A stretch of 64,000 bases of DNA from Sulfurovum sp. (GTDB taxonomy: Bacteria > Campylobacterota > Campylobacteria > Campylobacterales > Sulfurovaceae). Position numbers and translations under genes: made by a program. The notes under the pieces were generated by a model that saw nothing but the letters and a program-made list of their open reading frames with translations, searched no databases and was not told the DNA's origin. The stretch is from contig JAGSGJ010000001.1 of the NCBI GenBank assembly GCA_023955225.1, forward strand, positions 1 through 64,000, written 5' to 3'. Position 1 is the first letter of the stretch, and every line of letters starts with the position of its first letter. Below, one piece after another: positions 9,122 to 17,435 of this stretch.

Positions 9122-9197
9122 GTCCTCATCGCTTAACTGGATAAAGCAGGGCCCTCCTAAGGCCTAGCTCGCGGTTCGAGTCCGTGTGGGGACACCA
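9122..9197 (+). tRNA. tRNA-Arg (anticodon CCT)
   Basis: A 76-nt cloverleaf: acceptor stem GTCCTCA/TGGGGAC, D arm GCTT...AAGC, anticodon stem GGGCC/GGCCT with loop CTCCTAA (anticodon CCT, reading AGG), T stem CGCGG/CCGTG with loop TTCGAGT, discriminator A and an encoded CCA end. No integrated element follows its 3' end. Confidence 0.95.
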
Positions 9198-9387
9198 ACT
9201 ATAAGATGCATATACATAGCTTATACTCGTACTTTAGTGTATTTTTTAGGTTTCGTAATAAGTTGTCCTACACCAAATATATAGTTTTCTAGATAGAAAA
9301 ATAGACATTTTCTTGAACTATTTAGCTATACTCTCAAGAATTAACTAATAATAGGCTCAAAGAAATATTTCAATAATAGGAAGAAAA

Positions 9388-9699
9388 ATGCACCCAAGAT
9401 CAAAGATAAGAACAGGCTTCTCAATGAAGGTTAATGGGGTACATCTTACTCGTCCAGACTTGCATGATGTAGCTGCAGAATTAGGTATTGGCACGAGAGA
9501 TATACTCACAAAAGACGGCATACTTACCATTTACAACACATCTAAAGTATGCCAAAACATTATAGATGATAATGCTTTAGCCTCATTTGTCTCAATGGCC
9601 CTAAATATCTCTCCTGAAGATATTAGTGATATAAAAGAAGTGATAGAAGAACCCGTCAAAATAGAGTTTGATTTAGATGATGACGAGGATGATGAATAG
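9388..9699 (+). CDS. Hypothetical acidic-tailed protein
   Basis: A 103-residue cytoplasmic protein of unknown function. The first 60 residues are mixed alpha/beta with a basic start (MHPRSKIRTGFSMKV); the end is strongly acidic (DLDDDEDDE). AGGAAG lies before the ATG. It has no recognised motif and stands alone between the tRNA and another small gene. Confidence 0.65.
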   Translation: MHPRSKIRTGFSMKVNGVHLTRPDLHDVAAELGIGTRDILTKDGILTIYNTSKVCQNIIDDNALASFVSMALNISPEDISDIKEVIEEPVKIEFDLDDDEDDE

Positions 9700-9830
9700 C
9701 CTCTTGAGTACTTTGTCATATTTTAGGTTTCTAACTCGTCTTATATTATGGATCAGTCGCCAAATAAAAGTAAACAAAAATGTCCATTATCGTCACCTGA
9801 CTTAAATTTATAAAAAACAAGGATAGAAGA

Positions 9831-10073
9831 ATGACACATCTACAAGAAGCGTTCCTTAGTGAACTTAAGAGTAAAGAAAAATTTACAGTAGCTGAGTATT
9901 CAGCCTTATATAAGAAGCATAATAAATTAGCTATTGAACAAGAAGAAAACAATGGTGCCAGTAAGCATCAAGCAAAGACTATGGGTAATTATTATACTGT
10001 TTCTGTCTTATCTGACTTTGTAGGAAACGAAAACCTACTTGCTCGAATTATCGCCTTACACGAGTCAAAATAA
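9831..10073 (+). CDS. Small hypothetical protein
   Basis: An 80-residue soluble protein, rich in Lys/Glu, probably all-helical (HLQEAFLSELKSKEKF, then EYSALYKKHNKLAIEQEE). AAGGATAG precedes the ATG. A hairpin with a T-rich flank follows (10076-10155). Function unknown; no cysteine or membrane segment. Confidence 0.65.
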   Translation: MTHLQEAFLSELKSKEKFTVAEYSALYKKHNKLAIEQEENNGASKHQAKTMGNYYTVSVLSDFVGNENLLARIIALHESK

Positions 10074-10075
10074 AC

Positions 10076-10155
10076 GGGACAGGCTTCTTTATCTCATTGA
10101 TGAGATTATTTCATTATTAAAAACTAACCTATCCCCCCTTTCATTTTTTTCTTAA
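10076..10155 (+). terminator. Composite terminator-like hairpin
   Basis: GGGACAGG (10076-10083) pairs with CCTATCCC (10128-10135) with one mismatch. Inside is a perfect TCTCAT/ATGAGA hairpin (10092-10105), and a CCTTTCATTTTTTT stretch follows. It plausibly ends the small gene before it. Confidence 0.45.
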
Positions 10156-10234
10156 CGCAAACATAGCCTATTTTGTACAGAAACTAAAAATACCAGTTGC
10201 TCAAATAACTAATACTGCATAAAGAGTATTACAG

Positions 10235-10296
10235 TATAGTCACGCTTATGAAAAAAAATGAACTCATGACAAAAGATATAAAACAATTAATCTTTC
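10235..10296 (+). repeat. Direct repeat copy 1 (short leader-like ORF start)
   Basis: A segment of about 62 bp starting TATAGTCACGCTTATG closely matches 11352-11416. It contains an ATG (10248) opening a 27-codon frame, MKKNELMTKDIKQLIFQ..., that ends at 10331, overlapping the aroK start. Either a duplicated gene start or a leader peptide. Confidence 0.6.
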
Positions 10297-10317
10297 AAGT
10301 AGTAAAAGGGGTACAAG

Positions 10318-10824
10318 TTGGTGTACGATAACATAGTATTAATAGGCTTTATGGGATGTGGTAAAACTAGTGTGGGTAAAATTCTTGCAAGGCAAATAAA
10401 TAAAAAATTTATGGATATTGATAATCTTATTGAAAAAGAGCAAAACAGTAGTGTTTCTGATATTTTTGAGAATAAGGGGGAAGAGTATTTTCGTGGTCTT
10501 GAACAAAAATGTATTAATGAATTAACTCAAAAGACTGGTCAAGTGATTTCTACAGGTGGTGGACTTCCTATATACAGTTCTATATCAGAGAAGTCTCTTG
10601 TTATTTATGTAGAAACTGAGTTTGATGTTATACTAAACCGTTTGAGTGTAAAAGAACGTGATAAACGCCCTTTATTTTACGATGAACCTAGTGCTAGGGC
10701 TTTGTTTAACAAGCGTATACATATATATAAGGAACAGTCAAATTTTAGTATTGATGCAACTCAAAGTATACAAACGTATATACATGTTTTAGTAGATTAT
10801 ATTTTAGATCAAAGAGTTTTATAA
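10318..10824 (+). CDS. aroK: Shikimate kinase
   Basis: A 168-residue shikimate kinase, phosphorylating shikimate in aromatic amino-acid synthesis. Walker A GFMGCGKTSVG, the shikimate-binding DIDNLIEK and TGGGLP motifs, and the lid region ERDKRPL are in family order; length is standard. The start is a TTG (10318) or the adjacent GTG (10321); AAAAGGGG lies just upstream and fits both, and there is no ATG before the P-loop except the Met in GFMG. A 27-codon frame overlaps the start in another phase (see the repeat at 10235), which may couple translation. A terminator overlaps its stop codon. Confidence 0.92.
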   Translation: MVYDNIVLIGFMGCGKTSVGKILARQINKKFMDIDNLIEKEQNSSVSDIFENKGEEYFRGLEQKCINELTQKTGQVISTGGGLPIYSSISEKSLVIYVETEFDVILNRLSVKERDKRPLFYDEPSARALFNKRIHIYKEQSNFSIDATQSIQTYIHVLVDYILDQRVL

Positions 10825-10837
10825 CCAACTCTTTTTT
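10811..10837 (+). terminator. Rho-independent terminator of aroK
   Basis: Stem AAAGAGTT/AACTCTTT (8 bp) with an 8-nt loop that includes the aroK stop codon is followed by a T-run. It also sits next to the convergent haemerythrin gene end. Confidence 0.75.
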
Positions 10838-10846
10838 CCAAAGATT

Positions 10847-11278
10847 TTAAGTAGCTACACTACCCATTTTTTTCGCAAGATAATTTGCAGTTGGAACATC
10901 TACTGTGTTAACATGCAGAACAATCCACTCCGGTGCCCTACGTATAAAATTGGTGATTTTTTCGACTTTTTCATATCTTTTCCATTGTTTTATAGCATGT
11001 TGAAGTTCCTCTAAAAACATGTCATGAGCCGTTTTATGCATATCGTACGATGGAAAGTTATATTCTTGCATCAATCCTTCTTCATATGCAAAGTGCTTAT
11101 GGACATGTTCAACATATTCATCTATTTTTTGCTCGAGTTCATCTAGTGTCGCTTCACCTCGATCGTATGATATAGCAAGATTGTCAATTGCATTAAGAAT
11201 TTTAACCTCATTTTCGTGTGTTTGCTGCATCTTCTCAACACTCATCTCCTCTAACTGCTCAATGTAAACTAATCCCAA
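10847..11278 (-). CDS. Bacteriohaemerythrin
   Basis: A 143-residue single-domain haemerythrin binding O2 (or NO) at a di-iron site. Ligand positions fit the family: His21, His58, His62, Glu66 (HVHKHFAYEE), His81 and His85 (HKTAHDMF), His122 and Asp127 (HVNTVD). The start is a TTG at 11278 with AAGGA six bases upstream; the first ATG (MSVEKMQQ) has its purine stretch directly abutting it and would be badly spaced. An FNR/CRP-type palindrome is centred about 55 nt upstream (11326-11339), suggesting oxygen- or nitrogen-oxide-dependent control. Confidence 0.9.
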   Translation of the reverse strand: MGLVYIEQLEEMSVEKMQQTHENEVKILNAIDNLAISYDRGEATLDELEQKIDEYVEHVHKHFAYEEGLMQEYNFPSYDMHKTAHDMFLEELQHAIKQWKRYEKVEKITNFIRRAPEWIVLHVNTVDVPTANYLAKKMGSVAT

Positions 11279-11325
11279 TGGAAATCCTTTTTTATTTATT
11301 ATAGTATGAAGTCACAAACAAGGTA

Positions 11326-11339
11326 TTGATTTAAATCAC
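11326..11339. promoter_or_regulatory. FNR/CRP-family-like operator
   Basis: TTGATTTAAATCAC matches the dyad TTGAT-N4-ATCAA at 13 of 14 informative positions. It lies upstream of the haemerythrin gene on the minus strand. Confidence 0.5.
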
Positions 11340-11351
11340 TAATACCACATA

Positions 11352-11416
11352 TATAGTCACACTTATGAAACAAACAAATGAACTCATTACCAAAGATATC
11401 AAACTATGAATCTTTC
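11352..11416 (+). repeat. Direct repeat copy 2 (short leader-like ORF start)
   Basis: Matches 10235-10296 from TATAGTCAC through AATCTTTC with scattered substitutions. Its ATG at 11365 opens a 14-codon frame (MKQTNELITKDIKL) ending in TGA at 11407-11409. No gene follows in this frame, so it looks like a decayed gene start. Confidence 0.6.
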
Positions 11417-11434
11417 CCTCTTATTTCAGGATGT

Positions 11435-11995
11435 TCAGATTCCTCTATTATATTCTTTAGTATGCTTAAAACTGACACCCTTAAATTCTATTTTAGACAA
11501 CTTATCTTTCAACTCTTCATTAATGATGATTAAGCCTGGGATATTATGAAATCTAAATAGGTTCAACCCAGCTGTCTTACTAGGGTCTATTGAAAATTGT
11601 GTAATGACTGTTTGCCCATCAGCAGTTTGTTTAAACTGACTATTATCAAGGTCGATACAAGATATAATACCTGTAACTATGGCTAACCAATACTCAGCTA
11701 GAACTTCTTTTGTCTCTGAGTCTATTATAAGCACTGGATAATAATCAATATTTCTAACACCACATTGATCTAGTGCCGACTTCATTTTGTCGGAAAACAA
11801 AGGAACGCCAGGATTAATGATATCTGTGTAAACTATCTTTTCATCTTCATCAATGTCAGCGGGTATCTTAATGGGTAATTCATCAAAAATTGGTTTCTTT
11901 CCCATAATCGATTCTATTAGATCTATTTCATCTGGAAGATCCAGAAAGGGTGCATCACGATTAGGAGATACTTCATCAAAAATATAATATTCCAT
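11435..11995 (-). CDS. Imm11-like (DUF1629) immunity-family protein
   Basis: A 186-residue soluble acidic protein. The block around VPLFSDKMKSALDQCGV, followed by YYPVLIID, EYWLAIVTGIISCIDL and GLNLFRFHN, resembles the DUF1629/Imm11 family, whose members neutralise polymorphic toxins in trans. AAAAAGG precedes the ATG. No toxin-like gene or secretion component lies next to it; neighbours are haemerythrin and thioredoxin. It may be an orphan immunity gene protecting against toxins of neighbours. Family assignment is by remembered motif pattern. Confidence 0.65.
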   Translation of the reverse strand: MEYYIFDEVSPNRDAPFLDLPDEIDLIESIMGKKPIFDELPIKIPADIDEDEKIVYTDIINPGVPLFSDKMKSALDQCGVRNIDYYPVLIIDSETKEVLAEYWLAIVTGIISCIDLDNSQFKQTADGQTVITQFSIDPSKTAGLNLFRFHNIPGLIIINEELKDKLSKIEFKGVSFKHTKEYNRGI

Positions 11996-12217
11996 AAAAA
12001 ACCTTTTTAAATTATGTCCGACAGTATACCAAGTACTCTCCCTCAGTACAAAATCTAAGGCGTTAAATAGGGTCTCTCTCTTAACATAACTATCTAATAT
12101 TCTGATTTGTTTGTGTTAAAACGAGAAAGTTTATAGATGACATATTTGTGATTTGTGATGGGAGATTGTAAACACTTTCTGGGAACTCTGCCTAAGAGAA
12201 CTTTATCGTTAGCGTAG

Positions 12218-12245
12218 GAAAAGGGACTTTTACTCCTTTCCCATA
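12218..12245 (-). terminator. Imperfect terminator-like hairpin after thioredoxin
   Basis: On the minus strand a G/A-rich arm (GGGAAAGGAG) can fold with a T/C-rich arm (GTCCCTTTTCC) over a 5-nt loop, 10 nt after the trx stop. Pairing is imperfect; the downstream strand is pyrimidine-rich. Confidence 0.35.
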
Positions 12246-12254
12246 GTAATTGTG

Positions 12255-12626
12255 TTACTCGTCATCTTCTTCATCTTGAGCGATCTCTTCACGTATTTTA
12301 TCCATATCAAGCCCCTTAACGTGCTTGATAAGTTTATCAAGGCCTTCTTCAGGTAGCATACCTCCTTGATTAAGTAGGATGATACCATCTCTGCTTACCA
12401 TAAGCGTTGGAATCGAACGAATACCATACTGATCTGCTAGAGCTTGTTGTTCCTCAGTATTGACCTTAGCAAAGGTGATATCAGGATTGTTTTCTGCGAC
12501 CTTTTCAAAAATTGGGGCAAACTGCTTACAGGGACCACACCATTCTGCCCAGAAATCGATAATGACTATTTCGTTATTATCAAGGGTTTCATTAAAAGTT
12601 TTTGTAGTTAAATCTATATATGCCAT
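12255..12626 (-). CDS. trxA: Thioredoxin
   Basis: A 123-residue thioredoxin with the active site WAEWCGPC (Cys30, Cys33), cis-Pro region IRSIPTLMV, and the usual beta-alpha fold. AAAGGAAATAG precedes the ATG. It reduces disulfides in the cytoplasm and could serve the thioredoxin-type ArsC at 31.5 kb. It is about 15 residues longer than classical TrxA owing to an acidic C-terminal tail (IAQDEEDDE). No thioredoxin reductase gene is adjacent. Confidence 0.93.
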   Translation of the reverse strand: MAYIDLTTKTFNETLDNNEIVIIDFWAEWCGPCKQFAPIFEKVAENNPDITFAKVNTEEQQALADQYGIRSIPTLMVSRDGIILLNQGGMLPEEGLDKLIKHVKGLDMDKIREEIAQDEEDDE

Positions 12627-12899
12627 TCTATTTCCTTTGTATTAGAATGGAGTATAGCATAGCGATTATTTCTATTTACTTAGTGTTATAATTTAGATAA
12701 ATAATATATATGTTACTTTTTCCTGGAGTTAATTTATTAGTGTCTGATTTATACGGGTCATTCCAACTATACAGTAGTATCATACTATCTTTTATACTTT
12801 GTTGATTTGCATCAGTCTGAGATATATGCCTATTATGGTAGAATTATAAACATAAAATAATGGTTTATTTATTTGTTATGATTTTGCTGGGGGTTTTGG

Positions 12900-13517
12900 A
12901 TGAAAAATGTTTTTTTGGTTGTTTTGTTGAGTGTTTTTGGTCTTTCTAGTGAGGTCAAACATACGACTTACTCTTGTGAGTTTACTACTTATGCTACAGA
13001 TAAAGGTAGTTTCCATGGTGATGTCATGAGATTTACACTTGTTACAAACGATACTAATGGTACCTATAGTATGAAAGGGAACAATAGCCTATCTCACGGA
13101 AACATAATCAGAGGGGATAAAGGATTGTCTTTTATTAAAGTGACTAAACTTGGTAACATTACTACAACGACGATGTCAAGTATTCCTCCAATTGATGAAA
13201 AACAAAAAGCAGTTCACAGTAGAAATATCCTTTCGGGAGGGAAACTCTTGGCAAGTCAATACTATGGGACATGCCAGCTTGTAGATGAAATTCAAACTAA
13301 AAAAATACGTTTTCATATCTCAAAAGAAAAGAGAGATAGAATGTACCGAAAGCTAAATATCAAAGCAAAACTAAAATCTATACCAAAAAAAGATGCTAAA
13401 TATATCCTTTCCGCACTCGAAGGAGTATTTCCTTCCAGACTTGAAATGGAAGAGGATATGAGTATCGAAGGTATGATCCTTGTATCCAAAATTATGGATT
13501 ATGCGACGAAAGAATAA
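12900..13517 (+). CDS. Secreted hypothetical protein
   Basis: A 205-residue protein with an N-terminal signal peptide (MKNVFLVVLLSVFGLSSEVK). Two Cys (YSCEF near residue 26 and GTCQL near 123) could form a disulfide. The first two thirds look beta-rich (Thr/Ser/Gly-rich strands); the C-terminal 70 residues are basic and helical (KKIRFHISKEKRDRMYRKL). GGGGG seven bases before the ATG may serve as ribosome-binding site. Not recognised. Confidence 0.75.
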   Translation: MKNVFLVVLLSVFGLSSEVKHTTYSCEFTTYATDKGSFHGDVMRFTLVTNDTNGTYSMKGNNSLSHGNIIRGDKGLSFIKVTKLGNITTTTMSSIPPIDEKQKAVHSRNILSGGKLLASQYYGTCQLVDEIQTKKIRFHISKEKRDRMYRKLNIKAKLKSIPKKDAKYILSALEGVFPSRLEMEEDMSIEGMILVSKIMDYATKE

Positions 13518-13614
13518 TACTCTTTTGCAACATAAACATGACAATTTGACATGTTTTTAACACTAGATCTAAAAATACACTATCATTGACATATATCTAC
13601 AAAAGGAGTTAAAG

Positions 13615-13941
13615 GTGGAAGGTATGATAAAAGTGAGTTACACGGTTATGTGTAAAAATGATGTAAGCCAAGAACTAAGCCTGGCAGACATATTTGCCAA
13701 TGAAAAGGTAGAAAAGGCCATCAAGAGTGAGTTTGCCAAAGGCCTAAGAAACCTTGTACTGTCATACAAAGAAGAGACAGAAGTCTTTTTAAAAACAGAA
13801 AAAGAAGTGTTCGAAATGACGGTGACTAAAAATGACTTTGCAGACCTGCTTGAACTGGCAGAAGAAGATGCACGTAAACATAAGCGTATCAAAAAAGAGT
13901 GCGATGGTGTAGAATTGGTTGATATTTTAACCATAGACTAG
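13615..13941 (+). CDS. Hypothetical protein with GTG start
   Basis: A 108-residue soluble Lys/Glu-rich protein of unknown function. AAAAGGAG lies six bases before the GTG at 13615, the ideal distance; the ATG at 13624 would be 15 bases away, so GTG is the likely start. Predicted to be largely helical after residue 15 (ELSLADIFANEKVEKAIKSE). It lies 81 nt upstream of the Suv3-like helicase on the same strand and could be cotranscribed. Confidence 0.7.
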   Translation: MEGMIKVSYTVMCKNDVSQELSLADIFANEKVEKAIKSEFAKGLRNLVLSYKEETEVFLKTEKEVFEMTVTKNDFADLLELAEEDARKHKRIKKECDGVELVDILTID

Positions 13942-14022
13942 GCTCAACGGCTACTTTTTCATGCTATACTTAGTCAAATAAATTATCCTGCAACCTAATG
14001 TAGGATCTAATAAAAAGACACT

Positions 14023-16839
14023 ATGGCAAAGAAAAAGAAAAAATACTTTATAAAACTCAACAACAAAATACGAAACTATTTTAATGGACTCCCTTTTGAT
14101 GAAGGCGTAGTTACCCTTGACGAGGACAAACTCATAGAGCTTATTATGCTGCTTGAGATCACCCTTCCTTCACATACCAAAGAAGAGATGATACGTGCAC
14201 TCAGACGTGTTTGGAGTGAAGGTGAAGCAGTCTCAAGAGAGATGATAGTCTCTTACCTTACACAGAGCTACAAAGCTGTACCTTATGCAGGAAATATTAA
14301 ACGTCCATTAGACAAAGTAGAAAAGATCCTCCAGCTCTTAGGAGATACCTCCTACACAAAACACGAAGAAAATCTACTTCTTGAAGCATTTATAGACGTT
14401 AAAAGTACGAAGATCACTGAAGAAAAAGTTCTTAATAAACTTGATTATTTACGTATGAGAACAAGACTGCATACACTTGAAAAATCTTTAGAAGTTGTGT
14501 TCAATTCCCTCAATGAAATGGAGTTTTACCATAGCTTCACTTTTGCCCTACAAAGCTTTGATTTCAACAAGCTCCTTTTATGTACTACACCTACCCTAAA
14601 TATGGATGAACTCTGGAATTTGAACGATGAAGAGATCGTCACTAAACTTCAAAGCATAAAAGAAGAAGCTATTAGGAAAAAAACCGTTGAAACAGAAGAC
14701 TTTCTAAAACATATAAAAGAGTTTGAACATCCCTATTTAACGGAGCAGGAAGTAAATACTTCACTTAAAAGTATGCCGCCTGAATCTTCTCTATACCATG
14801 CACCTATTTCACTGCAAAGTATCGAAAAAATACTCACTAATATTAGTGATAAATATGAAGTCTTTGAAAGCACGGATCATATCATTATAGAAAAAGAAAA
14901 AAACCATGATCTCTTTGGTACCACCCTCTTCTATACCACTTCTGTTTCCTATGAAAAACCTTTCATCTATAACCTCATTTGGAGAGGAGAAGAGCCGCCT
15001 ATAAAAGAAGACATTAACAGAGTCAATGACGACCTCCTCTCCCACTTTAGAGTAGCCATTGATGATGTACTTGAAGATATGAGAGAAGAAAGTGACAAAC
15101 TGGATATAGAAGAAGAAAAACTTCATGAGTTTATCGTCCGTTTTGTGGAACCTCAGATACGTTCATCAAATGTTTTGAAGTTCAAAGAGAAGAGTAAACG
15201 ACGTATACTCTTTCACTTTGGTGACTACATCAAGCCTTTACTTGAGAAACAAAAACGTGAAGAGTTGTTGGCAAAGACAATCCGTGACTTTAAAAACCTC
15301 TTCCCTCTTGCTCGTGAACTTAAAAGAAAGATCATCTTTCATGTTGGACCTACGAACTCAGGAAAAACCTATACAGCACTTAAAGAACTGGAAGCTGCAA
15401 CTACAGGTTATTATCTTGCTCCTCTTCGTCTACTGGCACTTGAAGGATATGAAAACCTTAAAAAGGAAGGTGTATCTGTCTCACTCATCACAGGAGAAGA
15501 AGAGATCATAGACGAAGAGTCTACACATATCTCTTCTACCATAGAGATGATGAACAGTGCAGTTGATGTTGATGTCTGTGTCATAGATGAGATCCAAATG
15601 ATAGCGGACAGGGACAGAGGCTGGGCATGGGCAAATGCACTTATGGGTGTACCGGCCAGAAAAGTCATACTCACAGGCTCTAGTAATGCACTCAAAGCAG
15701 TACACGAACTCTGTGACTACCTGGGTGAAGAGTTGGAAGTGATCCACTTTGAGCGTAAAAATGAACTGGTCATGCTAGACAAGCCTACTTCCATGAAACA
15801 GATCGAACCTCAAACAGCAGTCGTAGCCTTTTCTAGACGTGATGTACTCTCACTCAAACAACAACTCAGTGAAAAATACTCTGTCTCAGTGGTATACGGT
15901 AACCTTTCCCCTGAAGTCAGACGTGAAGAAGCCAGACGCTTTAGAGAAGGTGAAAGCCAGATACTTGTTTCCACAGATGCCATAGCAATGGGACTTAATC
16001 TTCCCATCAAGACCCTGCTCTTTTCAAAAGACAACAAGTTTGACGGCTTACGAAGACGAGAACTTCTTCCTACGGAAGTACTACAGATATCAGGACGTGC
16101 CGGACGTTACGGTTTTGAAGAAAAAGGGTATGTGGGTGCTTTAGATGAGAATGCCTTGGCTACCATTAACTCTGTATTTCATACGCCACTTTCAGACCTT
16201 GAACTACCGGTCTCTGTCATGGCAAGTTTAGAACATGTCATGCTCATAGGTGAAATACTCGAAACCGATAACATCCTGGACATTCTGGCATTTTTTGCAG
16301 ACAACATGGAGTTTGAAGGTCCTTTTGTTGCTGCTAACATTGACTCTATGCTTGAGATAGCCGCTATCGTTAGTGAATATACCCTGGATTTGAAAACACG
16401 TTTTTTCCTCTCTTGTGCACCTGCAAGTATCTCGTCACCGTACATAGAATCTGTCTTCCACCGTTACATCCGTCAGATAGAAGCAGGAGGAAAAGTACTC
16501 TACATACCGCCACGTGACCTCCCTGCTTTTGCACAAACCAATGACATGTTACTTAACGCAGAAGACAGAGTAAGAGAGATCTCTCTCTACCTTTGGCTCT
16601 CCTTCAAATTCCCTGACACCTTTGAAGATACGGCACAAGCTATAGCAGCCAGAGTAAGACTCAACAACTTCATAGAAAACTCCCTTAGACAAGGACACTT
16701 CACCAAAAAATGCCGAAGATGCGGGAAGGTACTTGATTTTTCATACAGATTTTCTATCTGTGATCAGTGTCATGGTCAAAACAAAAGAGGTACAGGATCT
16801 TCAACTCATGGTGGCTATCGTGGTCGTAGACGAAGATAA
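14023..16839 (+). CDS. Suv3-like DExH RNA helicase
   Basis: A 938-residue protein. Residues about 436-760 form a superfamily-2 helicase resembling mitochondrial SUV3/SUPV3L1: motif I HVGPTNSGKT (about 440), Ia APLRLLALEG, DEIQ in VIDEIQMIADRDRG (about 520), III TGSS, IV VVAFSRRDV, V STDAIAMGLNLPI and VI QISGRAGRYG. The N-terminal 400 residues are helical, Glu/Lys-rich and unrecognised. The C-terminus has two CxxC pairs (CRRCGKVLDF and ICDQCHGQ, from about residue 896) forming a probable zinc ribbon, then a basic RGRRRR tail. SUV3 works with PNPase or RNase R-type nucleases in RNA decay; that link is inference here. No start-proximal Shine-Dalgarno stronger than AAAAAGA. Confidence 0.88.
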   Translation: MAKKKKKYFIKLNNKIRNYFNGLPFDEGVVTLDEDKLIELIMLLEITLPSHTKEEMIRALRRVWSEGEAVSREMIVSYLTQSYKAVPYAGNIKRPLDKVEKILQLLGDTSYTKHEENLLLEAFIDVKSTKITEEKVLNKLDYLRMRTRLHTLEKSLEVVFNSLNEMEFYHSFTFALQSFDFNKLLLCTTPTLNMDELWNLNDEEIVTKLQSIKEEAIRKKTVETEDFLKHIKEFEHPYLTEQEVNTSLKSMPPESSLYHAPISLQSIEKILTNISDKYEVFESTDHIIIEKEKNHDLFGTTLFYTTSVSYEKPFIYNLIWRGEEPPIKEDINRVNDDLLSHFRVAIDDVLEDMREESDKLDIEEEKLHEFIVRFVEPQIRSSNVLKFKEKSKRRILFHFGDYIKPLLEKQKREELLAKTIRDFKNLFPLARELKRKIIFHVGPTNSGKTYTALKELEAATTGYYLAPLRLLALEGYENLKKEGVSVSLITGEEEIIDEESTHISSTIEMMNSAVDVDVCVIDEIQMIADRDRGWAWANALMGVPARKVILTGSSNALKAVHELCDYLGEELEVIHFERKNELVMLDKPTSMKQIEPQTAVVAFSRRDVLSLKQQLSEKYSVSVVYGNLSPEVRREEARRFREGESQILVSTDAIAMGLNLPIKTLLFSKDNKFDGLRRRELLPTEVLQISGRAGRYGFEEKGYVGALDENALATINSVFHTPLSDLELPVSVMASLEHVMLIGEILETDNILDILAFFADNMEFEGPFVAANIDSMLEIAAIVSEYTLDLKTRFFLSCAPASISSPYIESVFHRYIRQIEAGGKVLYIPPRDLPAFAQTNDMLLNAEDRVREISLYLWLSFKFPDTFEDTAQAIAARVRLNNFIENSLRQGHFTKKCRRCGKVLDFSYRFSICDQCHGQNKRGTGSSTHGGYRGRRRR

Positions 16840-16887
16840 TATACTATGAAAAAATTATTTTGATAAATAGACTCACAGAGAAATATA

Positions 16888-17376
16888 ATGCATATAGAAC
16901 CTGTATCAGATACAAGTAAAATAAAAGCCATTGAAGAGATTGCTTATGAAATATGGTATGAACATTACACGCCAATCATAGGAAAGAATCAAGTGGAATA
17001 TATGCTGGAAAAGTTTCAATCTGTCAAAGCGATGACGGAAGAAATACAAAATGGATTTTTATACTTTTTATGTGAATATGACAATAAAACGATAGGTTAC
17101 ATGAGTGTGAACATTAGTGACGGAGTATTGTTTCTAAGTAAACTTTATGTTCTGTCAGCTGAACGGGGAAAAGGGCATGGAAGAAAAATGATATCATATC
17201 TAGGAACATTAGCTAAAGAAAAAAGTCTCAACAAAATTTCACTCACTGTCAACAAACATAACACTGGGAGCATTAATATGTATAAAAAAGTTGGTTTTAT
17301 TATCTGTGGTACTGCAGTAAAAGATATTGGCAATGGTTTTGTTATGGATGACTATCAGATGGAGAAAAGCGTATAG
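16888..17376 (+). CDS. GNAT-family N-acetyltransferase
   Basis: A 162-residue acetyl-CoA-dependent acetyltransferase. The acetyl-CoA site is visible as LSKLYVLSAERGKGHGRKMI (motif A, R/Q-x-x-G-x-G/A), followed by the motif B region NTGSINMYKKVGF and a C-terminal YQMEK strand. Length and order match the family. It stands between the helicase and a PLA2-like gene; acceptor substrate unknown. Confidence 0.88.
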   Translation: MHIEPVSDTSKIKAIEEIAYEIWYEHYTPIIGKNQVEYMLEKFQSVKAMTEEIQNGFLYFLCEYDNKTIGYMSVNISDGVLFLSKLYVLSAERGKGHGRKMISYLGTLAKEKSLNKISLTVNKHNTGSINMYKKVGFIICGTAVKDIGNGFVMDDYQMEKSV

Positions 17377-17435
17377 CTTTTTGTTTTTATTCCAAATAGA
17401 TATAATAAAAACAAAATAATATAAAGGAGTAAAAA

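Noticed and set aside
9198..9387. Possible integration site at the tRNA-Arg 3' end
   Set aside because: No integrase gene nearby and no repeat of the tRNA 3' end seen downstream.
12739..12810. Short frame with GTG start after CTGGAG (MSDLYGSFQLY...)
   Set aside because: Spacing from the purine stretch is too long and the frame closes after about 21 codons.
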